A DNA stretch of 64,000 nucleotides from Micromonospora matsumotoense (GTDB lineage: Bacteria; Actinomycetota; Actinomycetes; Mycobacteriales; Micromonosporaceae), in assembly GCF_900091525.1 (NCBI RefSeq), contig NZ_FMCU01000014.1:29806-93805 (forward strand), read 5' to 3'. This document shows, piece after piece, positions 8,614 through 16,698 of this stretch. Below the pieces are notes generated by a model, which saw only the letters and a program-made list of their open reading frames with translations, ran no database searches and had not been told where the DNA came from. Within the stretch, counting starts at the first letter, position 1. The number at the start of each line of letters is the position of its first letter. The translations under genes and the position numbers were made by a program.

Positions 8614-9036
8614 GTGGTGCACACGACAAGGCAGAACGCCGATCTCGGCTGGTTGCTCGACGAGCTGGTGGAGCGGGTGCCGGCGGCCCGGCAGGCGGTG
8701 ATCCTCTCCGCCGACGGCCTGTTGCTCGGCGCCTCCGCCGAGCTGGACCGCTCCGACGCCGAGCACCTCTGCGCGCTGGCGTCGGGCTTCTCCAGCCTGG
8801 CGAAGGGTGCCAGCCGGCAACTGGCCGCCGGTGGCGTCCGGCAGACCGTGGTGGAGATGGAGGACGCCTACCTCTTCGTGACCGCCGCCGGGCAGGGCGC
8901 CTGTCTGGCGGTGGCCTGCGCGGCGGACGCGGACATCGGGCTGGTGGCGTACGAGATGGCGATGCTGGTCGTCCGGGTCGGCGAGAACCTGACCGCGCCG
9001 GCCCGGGCGGCGGCGGGGATCGCCGATGCGGGCTGA
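8614..9036 (+). CDS. cvnB: Conservon roadblock/LC7 protein
   Basis: This 140-residue protein has the roadblock/LC7 fold pattern: ELVERVPAARQAVILSADGLLLGASA at the start, an amphipathic helix (EHLCALASGFSSLAKGAS), and strands ending LFVTAAGQGACLAVAC. Proteins of this family regulate small GTPases, here presumably CvnD. AGGGA lies 6 bases before the GTG start at 8614. The gene begins 12 bases after cvnA and overlaps the start of cvnC by 11 bases, so the set is translationally coupled. Confidence 0.9.
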   Translation: MVHTTRQNADLGWLLDELVERVPAARQAVILSADGLLLGASAELDRSDAEHLCALASGFSSLAKGASRQLAAGGVRQTVVEMEDAYLFVTAAGQGACLAVACAADADIGLVAYEMAMLVVRVGENLTAPARAAAGIADAG

Positions 9037-9415
9037 GCAGCCGGGTCACCAGCACGAGTGGTTGGACGGCGCGGCCGGGCCGGTCGTGCGTCCGTACACC
9101 CTCACCGGCGGTCGGGTGCGGCCCGCCGTCGGTGGCTTCGACCTGGTGGCCTTCGTGTTGGCTGCGGCGGGCGTCGACCCGTACGGCCAGCCGGGGCTCC
9201 AACCCGAGCACCGTCGGTTGGTGGAGTACGCCCGGCAACCGGTGGCGATCGTGGATCTCGCTGCCGACCTGGATCTCGCCCTCGGGGTGGTCCAGGTCCT
9301 CCTCGGTGACCTGCTCGCCCGTGGGCTGGTCACCGTGCACGAACCGCCGGCCGCCGCCGGCCTTCCCGACAACGACATTCTCAAGGCGGTGGTCAGTGGA
9401 CTACGTGCGCTCTGA
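9026..9415 (+). CDS. cvnC: Conservon DUF742 protein
   Basis: The 129-residue product has the DUF742 layout: VRPYTLTGGRVRP near the N-terminus, a winged-helix-like core (EHRRLVEYARQPVAIVDLA, VVQVLLGDLLARGLVTVHEP) and the C-terminal LPDNDILKAVVSGLRAL typical of CvnC. It is presumed to link the kinase or roadblock protein to the GTPase. The ATG lies inside the 3' end of cvnB. The 3' end overlaps the predicted cvnD start by about 20 bases. Confidence 0.9.
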   Translation: MRAEQPGHQHEWLDGAAGPVVRPYTLTGGRVRPAVGGFDLVAFVLAAAGVDPYGQPGLQPEHRRLVEYARQPVAIVDLAADLDLALGVVQVLLGDLLARGLVTVHEPPAAAGLPDNDILKAVVSGLRAL

Positions 9416-9998
9416 GCGCGACCCCTCACCGGCCCGGTTGCCCCTGGCCCTCAAGATCCTCATTGCCGGTGGTTTCGGTGCCGGCAAGACGACGCTGGTG
9501 AGCGCGCTCAGTGAGGTCCGGCCGTTGCAGACCGAGGAGGTGTTGACCGACGCCGGCGTCGGCACCGACGACCTCTCCGGGGTGGAGGGCAAGTCGACCA
9601 CCACGGTGGCGATGGACTTCGGTCGGATCACCATCACCGACGATCTCCAGGTCTATCTGTTCGGCACCCCCGGGCAGGACCGGTTCTGGTTCCTCTGGGA
9701 CGAGCTGGCCTTCGGCGCGCTCGGCGCGGTGGTGCTGGCCGACACCCGCCGACTGCCCGACTGCTTCCCGTCGATCGACTACTTCGAGCAGCGCGGCATC
9801 CCGTTCGTGGTGGGGGTCAACTGCTTCGAGGACACCCGTCGGTTCGGTGCCGACGCGGTGCGGCAGGCGCTGGACATCGAGCCGGAGGTGCCCGTGGTGC
9901 TCTGTGACGCGCGGGACCGGCAGTCCGGCAAGCTGGTGCTGATCTCGCTGGTCGAGCACGTGGCCCGGCAGCGTGGGGAACCGGTGCCGGTGGGCTGA
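9396..9998 (+). CDS. cvnD: Conservon GTP-binding protein
   Basis: This is a 200-residue small GTPase of the CvnD/MglA-related type. The P-loop is GGFGAGKTT (about residues 24-32). Switch II is GTPGQDRFWFLWDEL and the base-specificity region is GVNCFED. The start is placed at GTG 9396 (VDYVRSERD), inside the end of cvnC, and a second GTG at 9405 is an alternative. A longer frame from 8541 is only a shadow of cvnB/cvnC. With cvnA-C it forms the complete four-gene conservon. No P450 gene, sometimes found after conservons, follows. Confidence 0.9.
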   Translation: MDYVRSERDPSPARLPLALKILIAGGFGAGKTTLVSALSEVRPLQTEEVLTDAGVGTDDLSGVEGKSTTTVAMDFGRITITDDLQVYLFGTPGQDRFWFLWDELAFGALGAVVLADTRRLPDCFPSIDYFEQRGIPFVVGVNCFEDTRRFGADAVRQALDIEPEVPVVLCDARDRQSGKLVLISLVEHVARQRGEPVPVG

Positions 9999-10148
9999 CC
10001 GGCCCGGTCGGCCCGGCGACCACATGGTGGTCGACCTGGCACCCGGGTCACCCGCGTCGGGGTGAGGAGAACCGGGAAATCAGGGGTGACAGCCGGTGAT
10101 TCCGGGAAGCCTGGAGATCGACGGCAGGATTCGGCGGAGGGTGGTTCG

Positions 10149-11180
10149 GTGACGGGCACGATCGTCCACATCGGCGGTTACACGGCACAGACGGGTGGGC
10201 GCGGGGAGGGCATCGTCGCCGCCCGGCGTGACCCGGAGTCGGGGCAGTTGACCCTGCTCGGCACGGTCGCGGCGACCCCGGCGCCGTCCTTCCTCGTCCG
10301 CCACCCCTCCCGACCGGTGCTCTATGCGGTCAACGAGTTGCCCGAGGGGCAGGTCAGCGCCTTCGATGTCGCCCCGGACGGCGGGCTGGCCCCGCTGGGG
10401 GTGTGGTCGACCGGGGGTGCCGAGCCGGCACACCTGGCGGTCGCCCCCGACGGCGGGCACCTCTTCGTCGCCAACTACGGCGGGGGCAGCGTCGCCGTCC
10501 TGCCGCTGGACGAGCGGGGGGTGCCCGGGGAGCGTACCGACCTGGTGGTCCACCAGGGGCACGGCCCGGACCCGGAGCGTCAGGAGCAGGCGCACTGTCA
10601 CATGGTGTCACCCGATCCGGGCACCGGCCCGCTGCTCGCCATCGACCTGGGCACCGACTCGATCTACCGGTACGACCTGGACGCCGCGTCGGGCCGGCTG
10701 ACGCCGCGCGCCCCCCGGGTGCGGACGGTCCCCGGCACCGGTCCCCGGCATCTGGCCCGGCACCCCGACGGGCGGCGCTGCTGGCTCGCCGGCGAGCTGG
10801 ACGCGACGGTGACCGCCTACGAGGTGACCGCCGAGGGGGTCCTGCACCAGCGGGGTCGGGTGGACGCCAGCGCGCGGGCCGGCCACGTCCAACCGTCGGA
10901 GATCACCGTCGGGCCGGACGGCCGGTTCCTCTACGTGGGCAATCGCGGGGTGGGCACGGTGGCGGTCTTCGCCCTCGACGGGGACCTGCCCCGGCTGGTC
11001 GAGGAGGTGGACACCGGTGGGGAGTGGCCCCGGCACTTCGCGTTGAGTGGGCGGCACCTCTATGTGGCCGACGAACGGGCCGACATGATTCGGGTGTTTT
11101 GGGTCGACCCCGACTCGGGCGTGCCGTCGCCGGTGGGCGAGCCGGTGCCCACCCCCAGCCCGACCTGCGTGCTGCCCTGA
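10149..11180 (+). CDS. Lactonase-family beta-propeller protein (6-phosphogluconolactonase-like)
   Basis: The 343-residue product matches the seven-bladed lactonase family. It begins VHIGGYTAQTGGRGEGI. Repeated blade signatures follow: FLVRHPSRPVLYAVNEL, HLAVAPDGGHLFVANYGGG, HCHMVSPDPG, ITVGPDGRFLYVGNRG and WPRHFALSGRHLYVADE. Members hydrolyse 6-phosphogluconolactone or related sugar lactones in the cytoplasm. Without pentose-phosphate neighbours, the substrate here is inferred only. The GTG at 10149 is preceded by GGAGGG at a spacing of 8 bases, and the upstream in-frame extension has no ribosome site. No signal peptide is present. Confidence 0.88.
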   Translation: MTGTIVHIGGYTAQTGGRGEGIVAARRDPESGQLTLLGTVAATPAPSFLVRHPSRPVLYAVNELPEGQVSAFDVAPDGGLAPLGVWSTGGAEPAHLAVAPDGGHLFVANYGGGSVAVLPLDERGVPGERTDLVVHQGHGPDPERQEQAHCHMVSPDPGTGPLLAIDLGTDSIYRYDLDAASGRLTPRAPRVRTVPGTGPRHLARHPDGRRCWLAGELDATVTAYEVTAEGVLHQRGRVDASARAGHVQPSEITVGPDGRFLYVGNRGVGTVAVFALDGDLPRLVEEVDTGGEWPRHFALSGRHLYVADERADMIRVFWVDPDSGVPSPVGEPVPTPSPTCVLP

Positions 11181-11322
11181 CGAAACCCCGGTTATCCAGG
11201 GTGGACCAGCGCCACGTCACGAGACGACCCGATTACGCAGAGTGCGAAAATAGTGATCAACTGTTTCTCCTGCGTAACTTTCGTCCGAACGGTTGTGGCA
11301 GTAAGCGCACGAGATACGCAAG

Positions 11323-13092
11323 ATGGTCAGCGTGTCAGGCCGCCATCGCATGCGTTCAAGTATCCGTGGAGCGGGCGCCGCCGCAGCGGCGACCGCGCTC
11401 GTCGTCGTGGTCGGCGGCTCCTGGGTCGGTTACCAGCAGCTGGCCGGCTCGTCCTGCTCAGGGGAGATCCAACTCGGCGTGGCCGCCGCGCCCGAGGTCG
11501 CGCCGGCCGTCGAGGCGGCGGCGACCCAGTGGGTGGCCGACGGCGCGGCGGTCGGTGGCACCTGCATCAAGGTGAACGTCACCGCCTCCGAGCCGGTGGA
11601 GGTGGCCGCCGCAGTGGCCAGCAAGCACGGGGCGAGCCTCGCCGGGGTGGGGCAGGCGAGCGGCACCGCGGTCACCCCCGACGTCTGGATCCCGGACTCG
11701 TCGACCTGGCTGTTGCGCCTCAAGAGCGGGGGCGCCACCGCGTTCGCGCCCGGCAACGGCGCCTCGATCGCCCGCAGCCCGGTCGTGGTGGCCATGCCGC
11801 AGCCGGTGGCCGCCACCAAGTTCGGCTGGCCGGACAAGAAGCTCACCTGGAACGACATGCTGCGCGCCGTACGCAGCGACAAGCCCTTGCGGGCCGGCAT
11901 CGTGGAGCCGACCCAGGACGCCGCCGGGCTCTCCGGCCTGCTCTCCCTGACCGCGGCGGCCAGCGGTGGGGGCGGCGACGCCCAGCAGGCGACCACGGCC
12001 GCCCTACGGGCACTGGCCACCGGTCGCTCGGCGCTGCGGCAGGACCTGCTGGCCCGGTTCCCGCGCTCCAACGACCCGACGTCCATCGCCAGCGCGCTCG
12101 GGGCTGCCGCGCTCTCCGAGGAAGACGTCATCGCGTACAACAACACCAAGCCGCCGATTCCGCTGGCCGCGCTCTATCTGGAGCCGTCGCCGATGCCGCT
12201 GGACTACCCGTACGCGGTGCTCCCCGGGATCGACCAGACCAAGGCGTCGGCCGCGAAGGTGCTCTTCGAACTGCTCACCACGCAGGGCTTCAAGAACCGG
12301 CTGGCCGTCCAGTCGCTGCGTGCCCCGGACGGCAACTGGGGTGACGGCTTCAAGGCGCCGCAGGGCGCGCCGAGCCCGGCCGGTGGTGGCACGGCGGTGC
12401 CGCCGGCCGGTGGGACCGCCGCGGGCGGCCTGGACCCGGTGGCCATAGACCGTGCGGTCTCCGGTTGGTCGATCGCCACCCAGTCGGGACGGATGCTCTG
12501 CGTCATCGACGTCTCCGGCTCGATGAAGGCCCCCGTCCCGTCGGCCAACAACGCCAGCCGGGAACAGGTGACCGTGGCGGCGGCCAGCCGGGGCCTGAAC
12601 CTCTTCGACGACTCCTGGTCGATCGGGCTGTGGACGTTCTCCACCGAGCTGGTCGGCTCCCGGGACTGGCGGGAGATCGAGCCGATCAACCCGCTCTCCG
12701 GCAACCGGGGCAAGCTGGAGCAGGGGCTCGCCGGCATCCGCCCGTCCAGCGGCGACACCGGCCTGTACGACACCATGCTGGCGGCGTACAAGACGGTCCA
12801 GGACGGTTGGGAACCCGGCCGGGTCAACTCGGTGGTGCTCTTCACCGACGGTAAGAACGAGGACAAGAACGGCATTTCCCAGAGCGCGCTGATCAACCGG
12901 CTCAAGCAGCTCAACGACCCGGAGCGTCCGGTGCAGGTGGTCGTCATCGGCATCGGCAGCGAGGTCTCCAAGACCGAACTCCAGTCGATCACCAACGTCA
13001 CGGGTGGTGGGGCGTTCGTCACCGAGGACCCCTCCAAGATCGGTGACATCTTCCTGAAGGCCATCGCGTTGCGTCCGAATGCACCGCGTTGA
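11323..13092 (+). CDS. Membrane-anchored solute-binding + von Willebrand A domain protein
   Basis: This is a 589-residue protein. A basic start and hydrophobic segment (about 17-37, AAAAATALVVVVGGSWVGY) anchor or export it. Residues about 45-345 resemble an extracellular solute-binding fold (IQLGVAAAPEV, DVWIPDSSTWLL). A Gly/Pro/Ala linker follows. Residues about 385-580 form a VWA domain with a MIDAS motif DVSGSMKAP and DTGLYDTMLAAYK. The combination is known in actinobacteria as substrate-binding and VWA domain proteins. The role is unproven but fits a metal-dependent adhesion or cell-surface sensor protein. The ATG at 11323 lacks a clear ribosome site, and in-frame starts a few codons later are possible. 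A low-GC stretch at 11225-11300 probably contains the promoter. Confidence 0.88.
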   Translation: MVSVSGRHRMRSSIRGAGAAAAATALVVVVGGSWVGYQQLAGSSCSGEIQLGVAAAPEVAPAVEAAATQWVADGAAVGGTCIKVNVTASEPVEVAAAVASKHGASLAGVGQASGTAVTPDVWIPDSSTWLLRLKSGGATAFAPGNGASIARSPVVVAMPQPVAATKFGWPDKKLTWNDMLRAVRSDKPLRAGIVEPTQDAAGLSGLLSLTAAASGGGGDAQQATTAALRALATGRSALRQDLLARFPRSNDPTSIASALGAAALSEEDVIAYNNTKPPIPLAALYLEPSPMPLDYPYAVLPGIDQTKASAAKVLFELLTTQGFKNRLAVQSLRAPDGNWGDGFKAPQGAPSPAGGGTAVPPAGGTAAGGLDPVAIDRAVSGWSIATQSGRMLCVIDVSGSMKAPVPSANNASREQVTVAAASRGLNLFDDSWSIGLWTFSTELVGSRDWREIEPINPLSGNRGKLEQGLAGIRPSSGDTGLYDTMLAAYKTVQDGWEPGRVNSVVLFTDGKNEDKNGISQSALINRLKQLNDPERPVQVVVIGIGSEVSKTELQSITNVTGGGAFVTEDPSKIGDIFLKAIALRPNAPR

Positions 13093-13202
13093 GCCCTCGC
13101 ACAGTGCTAAAGGGTCGGTGCGCCGGGTGAGAATCGGTGCGGTGGTGGGGTTTGTCCCCCTCAGCGGCGAAGGAAAGCTGACAGTAATGCGTCCGAAGCA
13201 AT

Positions 13203-13272
13203 AGGTGAGCATCATTGTGGGGCAGGATGTCGGGAGTGCTCCGACCGGATCACCTCTCCAGAGGTGAGCATC
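13203..13272. repeat. Short direct repeat with inverted repeat upstream of sugar transferase
   Basis: AGGTGAGCATCA occurs at 13203-13214 and again from 13262. The second copy is part of the inverted repeat TCACCTCT-CC-AGAGGTGA at 13250-13267. It lies 44 bases before the transferase start, so it is a possible operator. No factor can be named. Confidence 0.35.
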
Positions 13273-13310
13273 AGGCTCGGAGCCGACCAGTGTGATGTGG
13301 GGGAGGCTGG

Positions 13311-14798
13311 GTGACCTCGGCGACGCTGTCCACGCCCGTCCGTACCCCGCCGTCGGCGCTCGATGGCCGGTCGGCGGGTACTCGATCCAAGACCAACCAG
13401 CGGGGCTACGTCCGCATGCTGGTGGTGCTGGACACCGCCGTGTTGTCGCTGGCGGTCCTCGCCGGCTACGCCACCCGCTTCGGCGACGCGGTGCCGCGCG
13501 GCTCCGAGATCCCGTACGTGGTGGTGGCACCGGCCCTGGTGCTGGTCTGGTTGGTCTCGCTCAAGGCGCTGCGCTGTTACGACGACCGGGTGCTCGGCTA
13601 CGGCGCGGACGAGTACCGGCGGGTCAGCGGGGCCAGCCTGCGCCTGGCCGGCGGTGTCGCGATCGCCGGCTACATCTTCGACGTCGGGGTCTCCCGGGGG
13701 TTCCTCGGCATCTCCTTCGCCGTCGGCACGGTGGGGCTGGTGGCCACCCGGTTCGCCGCCCGCAAGGCGCTGCACCGGGCCCGCTGCCGGGGCGACGGCT
13801 GGTCCCGTCGGGTCCTGGTCGTGGGGGACACCGCACACGTGCTGGAGTTGGTGCACACCCTGCGCCGGGAGCCGTACGCCGGCTATCACGTGGTCGGCGC
13901 GTGCATCCCCGACGCGCTGCTCGCCCCGGTGCCGCAGCGGCTCAGCGACGTGCCCGTGGTGGGCTCCCTGCGGGGCATCCCGGAGGCGGCCGGGGCGATC
14001 GGCGCGGACACCGTGGCGGTCACCGCGTCCGGCGAGTTGACCGCGACCCGGCTGCGCCGGCTGGGCTGGCAGCTGGAGGGCACCGGGATCGACCTGGTCG
14101 TCGCCCCGGCGCTCACCGACGTGGCCGGCCCGCGCATCCACACCCGGCCGGTGGCCGGGCTGCCGCTGATCCACGTCGAGGCACCCGAGTTCCGGGGGGC
14201 CCGCAAGCTGGTCAAGGAGCTCGTCGACCGGTCGGCCGCGGCGGTGGCGCTGCTGCTGCTCCTGCCGCTGGTGGCGCTGATCGCGCTGGCCGTCAAGCTG
14301 GACAGCCGGGGCCCGGTGCTGTTCCGGCAGACCCGGGTCGGGCAGGGCGGCCAGGAGTTCGGGGTGCTGAAGTTCCGCACCATGGTGGTCAACGCCGACG
14401 CGCTCCTCGCCGAGCTGGTGGCCCGCAACGAGACCAACGGGCTGATGTTCAAGATGCGGGACGACCCGAGGGTCACCCGGATCGGCCGGCTGCTGCGCAA
14501 GTGGTCGCTCGACGAGCTGCCCCAACTGGTCAACGTGCTGTTCGGCCAGATGAGCCTGGTCGGTCCCCGCCCACCGCTGCCCTCGGAGGTGGCCCGCTAC
14601 GACGGCGACGTGGCCCGTCGCCTGCTGGTCAAGCCGGGCATGACCGGCCTCTGGCAGGTCAGTGGCCGGTCCGACCTGAGCTGGGAGGACGGCATCCGGC
14701 TGGACCTCTACTACGTGGAGAACTGGTCGCTGGCCGCCGATCTGACCATCCTGTGGAAGACCTTCGGCGCGGTGCTGCGCGGGCGCGGGGCCTACTGA
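13311..14798 (+). CDS. Polyprenyl-phosphate hexose-1-phosphate transferase
   Basis: This 495-residue enzyme starts exopolysaccharide or glycan synthesis by moving a sugar-1-phosphate to undecaprenyl phosphate. The N-terminal half has several membrane helices (VLDTAVLSLAVLAGYATRF, VVVAPALVLVWLVSL) and a Rossmann-like middle part (VLVVGDTAHVLELVH). A further helix is near residue 310 (AVALLLLLPLVALIALAV). The catalytic C-terminal domain has FRQTRVGQGG, LKFRTMVVNAD, KWSLDELPQL and MSLVGPRPPLPSEV, the standard bacterial sugar-transferase motifs. The GTG at 13311 follows GGGGGAGG. No other glycan-synthesis gene is next to it, so it is an orphan initiator here. The sugar (glucose or galactose) cannot be told. 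Confidence 0.92.
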   Translation: MTSATLSTPVRTPPSALDGRSAGTRSKTNQRGYVRMLVVLDTAVLSLAVLAGYATRFGDAVPRGSEIPYVVVAPALVLVWLVSLKALRCYDDRVLGYGADEYRRVSGASLRLAGGVAIAGYIFDVGVSRGFLGISFAVGTVGLVATRFAARKALHRARCRGDGWSRRVLVVGDTAHVLELVHTLRREPYAGYHVVGACIPDALLAPVPQRLSDVPVVGSLRGIPEAAGAIGADTVAVTASGELTATRLRRLGWQLEGTGIDLVVAPALTDVAGPRIHTRPVAGLPLIHVEAPEFRGARKLVKELVDRSAAAVALLLLLPLVALIALAVKLDSRGPVLFRQTRVGQGGQEFGVLKFRTMVVNADALLAELVARNETNGLMFKMRDDPRVTRIGRLLRKWSLDELPQLVNVLFGQMSLVGPRPPLPSEVARYDGDVARRLLVKPGMTGLWQVSGRSDLSWEDGIRLDLYYVENWSLAADLTILWKTFGAVLRGRGAY

Positions 14799-14814
14799 CC
14801 CCGGCCCCCGCCCC

Positions 14815-14843
14815 GCACCTGCACCTGCACCTGCACCTGCACC
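14815..14843. repeat. GCACCT hexamer repeat
   Basis: Four full copies of GCACCT and five-sixths of a fifth lie between the convergent sugar-transferase and phosphatase genes. This is a simple-sequence repeat that may vary between strains. Confidence 0.9.
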
Positions 14844-14863
14844 GTCCCCGCCGGGCCCCCGGT

Positions 14864-15997
14864 TCAGGGCTGCGGACCGGTCCAGTCCAGGCAGACGACC
14901 ACCGCGTCGTCGATCAGCTCACCGGCGACGAAGGCGCGCAGGTCGCCGATGAGCGAACGGACCGCGGCCAGGGGCGTCATCGGCCCGGTACGCCGCAGGA
15001 AGCGGTCCAGCGCCGTCTCCCCGTACCGGACGTGCTGGTCGGTCGCGTCGAGCACGCCGTCGCTGAGGACGAAGAGCCGGTCGTCGCGGCGTAGCTCGAA
15101 GCGCTGGTGCTGGTAGTCGGTGCCCTCGAACATGCCCAACGGGAACTGTTTGTCCAGTACCTGCTCGGTGACCTCGCCGTCGCGCAGCCGCATCAACCGG
15201 GGTGATCCGGCGTCCACCACGGTCAGCACGCCGGAGGCCAGGTCCAGCTCCATCACCAGGGCGGAGAGGTGCTGCTCGCCCCGGTGCAGGGCATAGATCG
15301 CCTGGTCGGCGAGGGCGACCTGGTCGGCGAGGTCCAGCCCGCCCCGGCGGGCGTTGCGCAGCGCGTGGGTGGCCAGCGCGGTGAGCATCGAGGCGGCCAC
15401 CCCCTCACCCGTCCCGTTGATGGTCGACAGCCACAGCCGGTCGCCGTCGTCGGACCAGTCGAAACTGTCCCCACGCACCGCGTACGCCGGTTCGAGCTGG
15501 CCGGCGAGGCGGAACGAGGGCCGGTCCCGGCTGCGCCCCGGCAGCAGTTCCCACTGCATCTCGGCGGCCAGGGTGAGCCGGCGGGCCCGGCGGGAGGCCC
15601 GGTAGACGTCGGTGCCGGCGGTGACGGCGGCCAACTCGTGCCCCAGGGCGGTGCCGATGCGGGTCAGCTCCTCGACGGTGGCCCGGTCGTCGGGCACCGG
15701 GGCCAACCGCAGCACCCCGCGCCGCTCGCCCCGCATCCCGACGGGGAACCAGCCGACGCCCTCGGCGAGCACCGGCTGCTGATGGTCGAAGCAGTGCCAG
15801 GCCGGGTGCCCGGGGCCCGCCAACGGCTCCCCGGCACCCAGCGGCAGCAGCACCGACAACCGGTAGTCGACCTGGAACAGCTCCACGTCGGTGATCCGAT
15901 AGGCCCGCACCAGCTCCCCGGCGAGCCGGTCCAGCAGCAGGTCCACCGGCGCTTCGGTCAGCACCTGCCGGGCCCGGGCCTCGGGTCCGCTCGTCAT
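14864..15997 (-). CDS. SpoIIE/PP2C-type phosphatase with atypical metal site
   Basis: The 377-residue protein has an N-terminal GAF-like part (about 1-130) and a C-terminal PP2C/SpoIIE domain. The C-terminal elements LFVLSDGVLDATDQ and LIDDAVVVCL keep the expected Asp residues. The element usually written GDVxGHG reads STINGTGEG here, and GGDFYD is replaced by RGDSFDW, so one metal-binding Asp appears lost. It could be a weak phosphatase or a binding protein. Family members usually act on anti-sigma-antagonist proteins. AGGAGG lies just before the ATG at 15997, and a GTG at 16000 is an alternative. It is divergent from the MarR gene across 54 bases. Confidence 0.88.
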   Translation of the reverse strand: MTSGPEARARQVLTEAPVDLLLDRLAGELVRAYRITDVELFQVDYRLSVLLPLGAGEPLAGPGHPAWHCFDHQQPVLAEGVGWFPVGMRGERRGVLRLAPVPDDRATVEELTRIGTALGHELAAVTAGTDVYRASRRARRLTLAAEMQWELLPGRSRDRPSFRLAGQLEPAYAVRGDSFDWSDDGDRLWLSTINGTGEGVAASMLTALATHALRNARRGGLDLADQVALADQAIYALHRGEQHLSALVMELDLASGVLTVVDAGSPRLMRLRDGEVTEQVLDKQFPLGMFEGTDYQHQRFELRRDDRLFVLSDGVLDATDQHVRYGETALDRFLRRTGPMTPLAAVRSLIGDLRAFVAGELIDDAVVVCLDWTGPQP

Positions 15998-16035
15998 CAC
16001 GCCTCCTGAGAGCGCAGATTCCCTGGTACGGGGGG

Positions 16036-16041
16036 TATTCT
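16036..16041 (+). promoter_or_regulatory. Candidate -10 box of the MarR gene
   Basis: TATTCT ends 10 bases before the ATG at 16052. No ribosome site lies between them, so a leaderless or very short-leader mRNA is likely. The -35 is not clear. Confidence 0.4.
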
Positions 16042-16051
16042 CGGGCCCACC

Positions 16052-16603
16052 ATGGCCGAGGAAAGCGGTCCTCGCGGACCAGACGTGAGTATGGCCGCCG
16101 AGCTGGACGGTGCGACGGCGGCCCTGCTGTCTCTGTGGGAGGCAGCCCGGGAGAACACCACCAGCCGGCTGTCCAGCGCGCAGTTGCGCGCCGTCATGGT
16201 GGTCGAACGGTACGACGGAATCAATCTGCGCCGGCTCGCCGCCCTGCTGAACATGCTGCTCTCCTCGGCGAGTCGGCTCTGCGACCGGTTGGTCGCCGCC
16301 GGCATGCTGGAGCGGGAGCCGGGCCGGTCGGACCGGCGGGAGATCGCCCTGCACCTGACCCCGGAGTCAGCCCGCCTCCTCGCTGAGCTGCGCCGGGACC
16401 GCCGGCAGCGGCTCGCCGACGTGCTGGCCGGGATGAGCGGCGAGGGTCGGCAGGCGTTGCTGCGCGGTCTCGTGGAGTTCGACCGGGTGGCCCGGGCCCG
16501 GGAGGGGGAGACCCGGCCGGCGGTCGAGTTCCGGTCGGCGCCGCCCCCACCCGTCCGGCCCCGTCCGGCCCCGGACGGTCCGCCGGCGGTCCGCTCGGCC
16601 TGA
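16052..16603 (+). CDS. MarR-family transcriptional regulator
   Basis: The 183-residue protein has a winged helix-turn-helix of MarR type: LSSAQLRAVMVVERYDGINLRRLAALLNMLLSSASRLCDRL, then the wing GMLEREPGRSDRREIALHLT. An amphipathic dimerisation helix follows (ELRRDRRQRLADVL), and the tail is Pro-rich and disordered. MarR dimers commonly repress their own and adjacent genes, so the divergent phosphatase is a possible target. The ATG at 16052 is probably leaderless. An internal ATG at 16091 is an alternative. Confidence 0.85.
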   Translation: MAEESGPRGPDVSMAAELDGATAALLSLWEAARENTTSRLSSAQLRAVMVVERYDGINLRRLAALLNMLLSSASRLCDRLVAAGMLEREPGRSDRREIALHLTPESARLLAELRRDRRQRLADVLAGMSGEGRQALLRGLVEFDRVARAREGETRPAVEFRSAPPPPVRPRPAPDGPPAVRSA

Positions 16604-16698
16604 CCCGGGCCCGCCAGCCGGTCGGCGCGGACCGTCCGGTTCCTCGCCGGCCGCCCGGTCCGGTTCCTCCCGGGCGGGATCGTCCGGGGCCGGTCGGG

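Noticed and set aside
13292..15094. 600-codon plus frame over the sugar transferase
   Set aside because: Arg/Gly/Pro-rich, no motifs; shadow frame of the sugar transferase.
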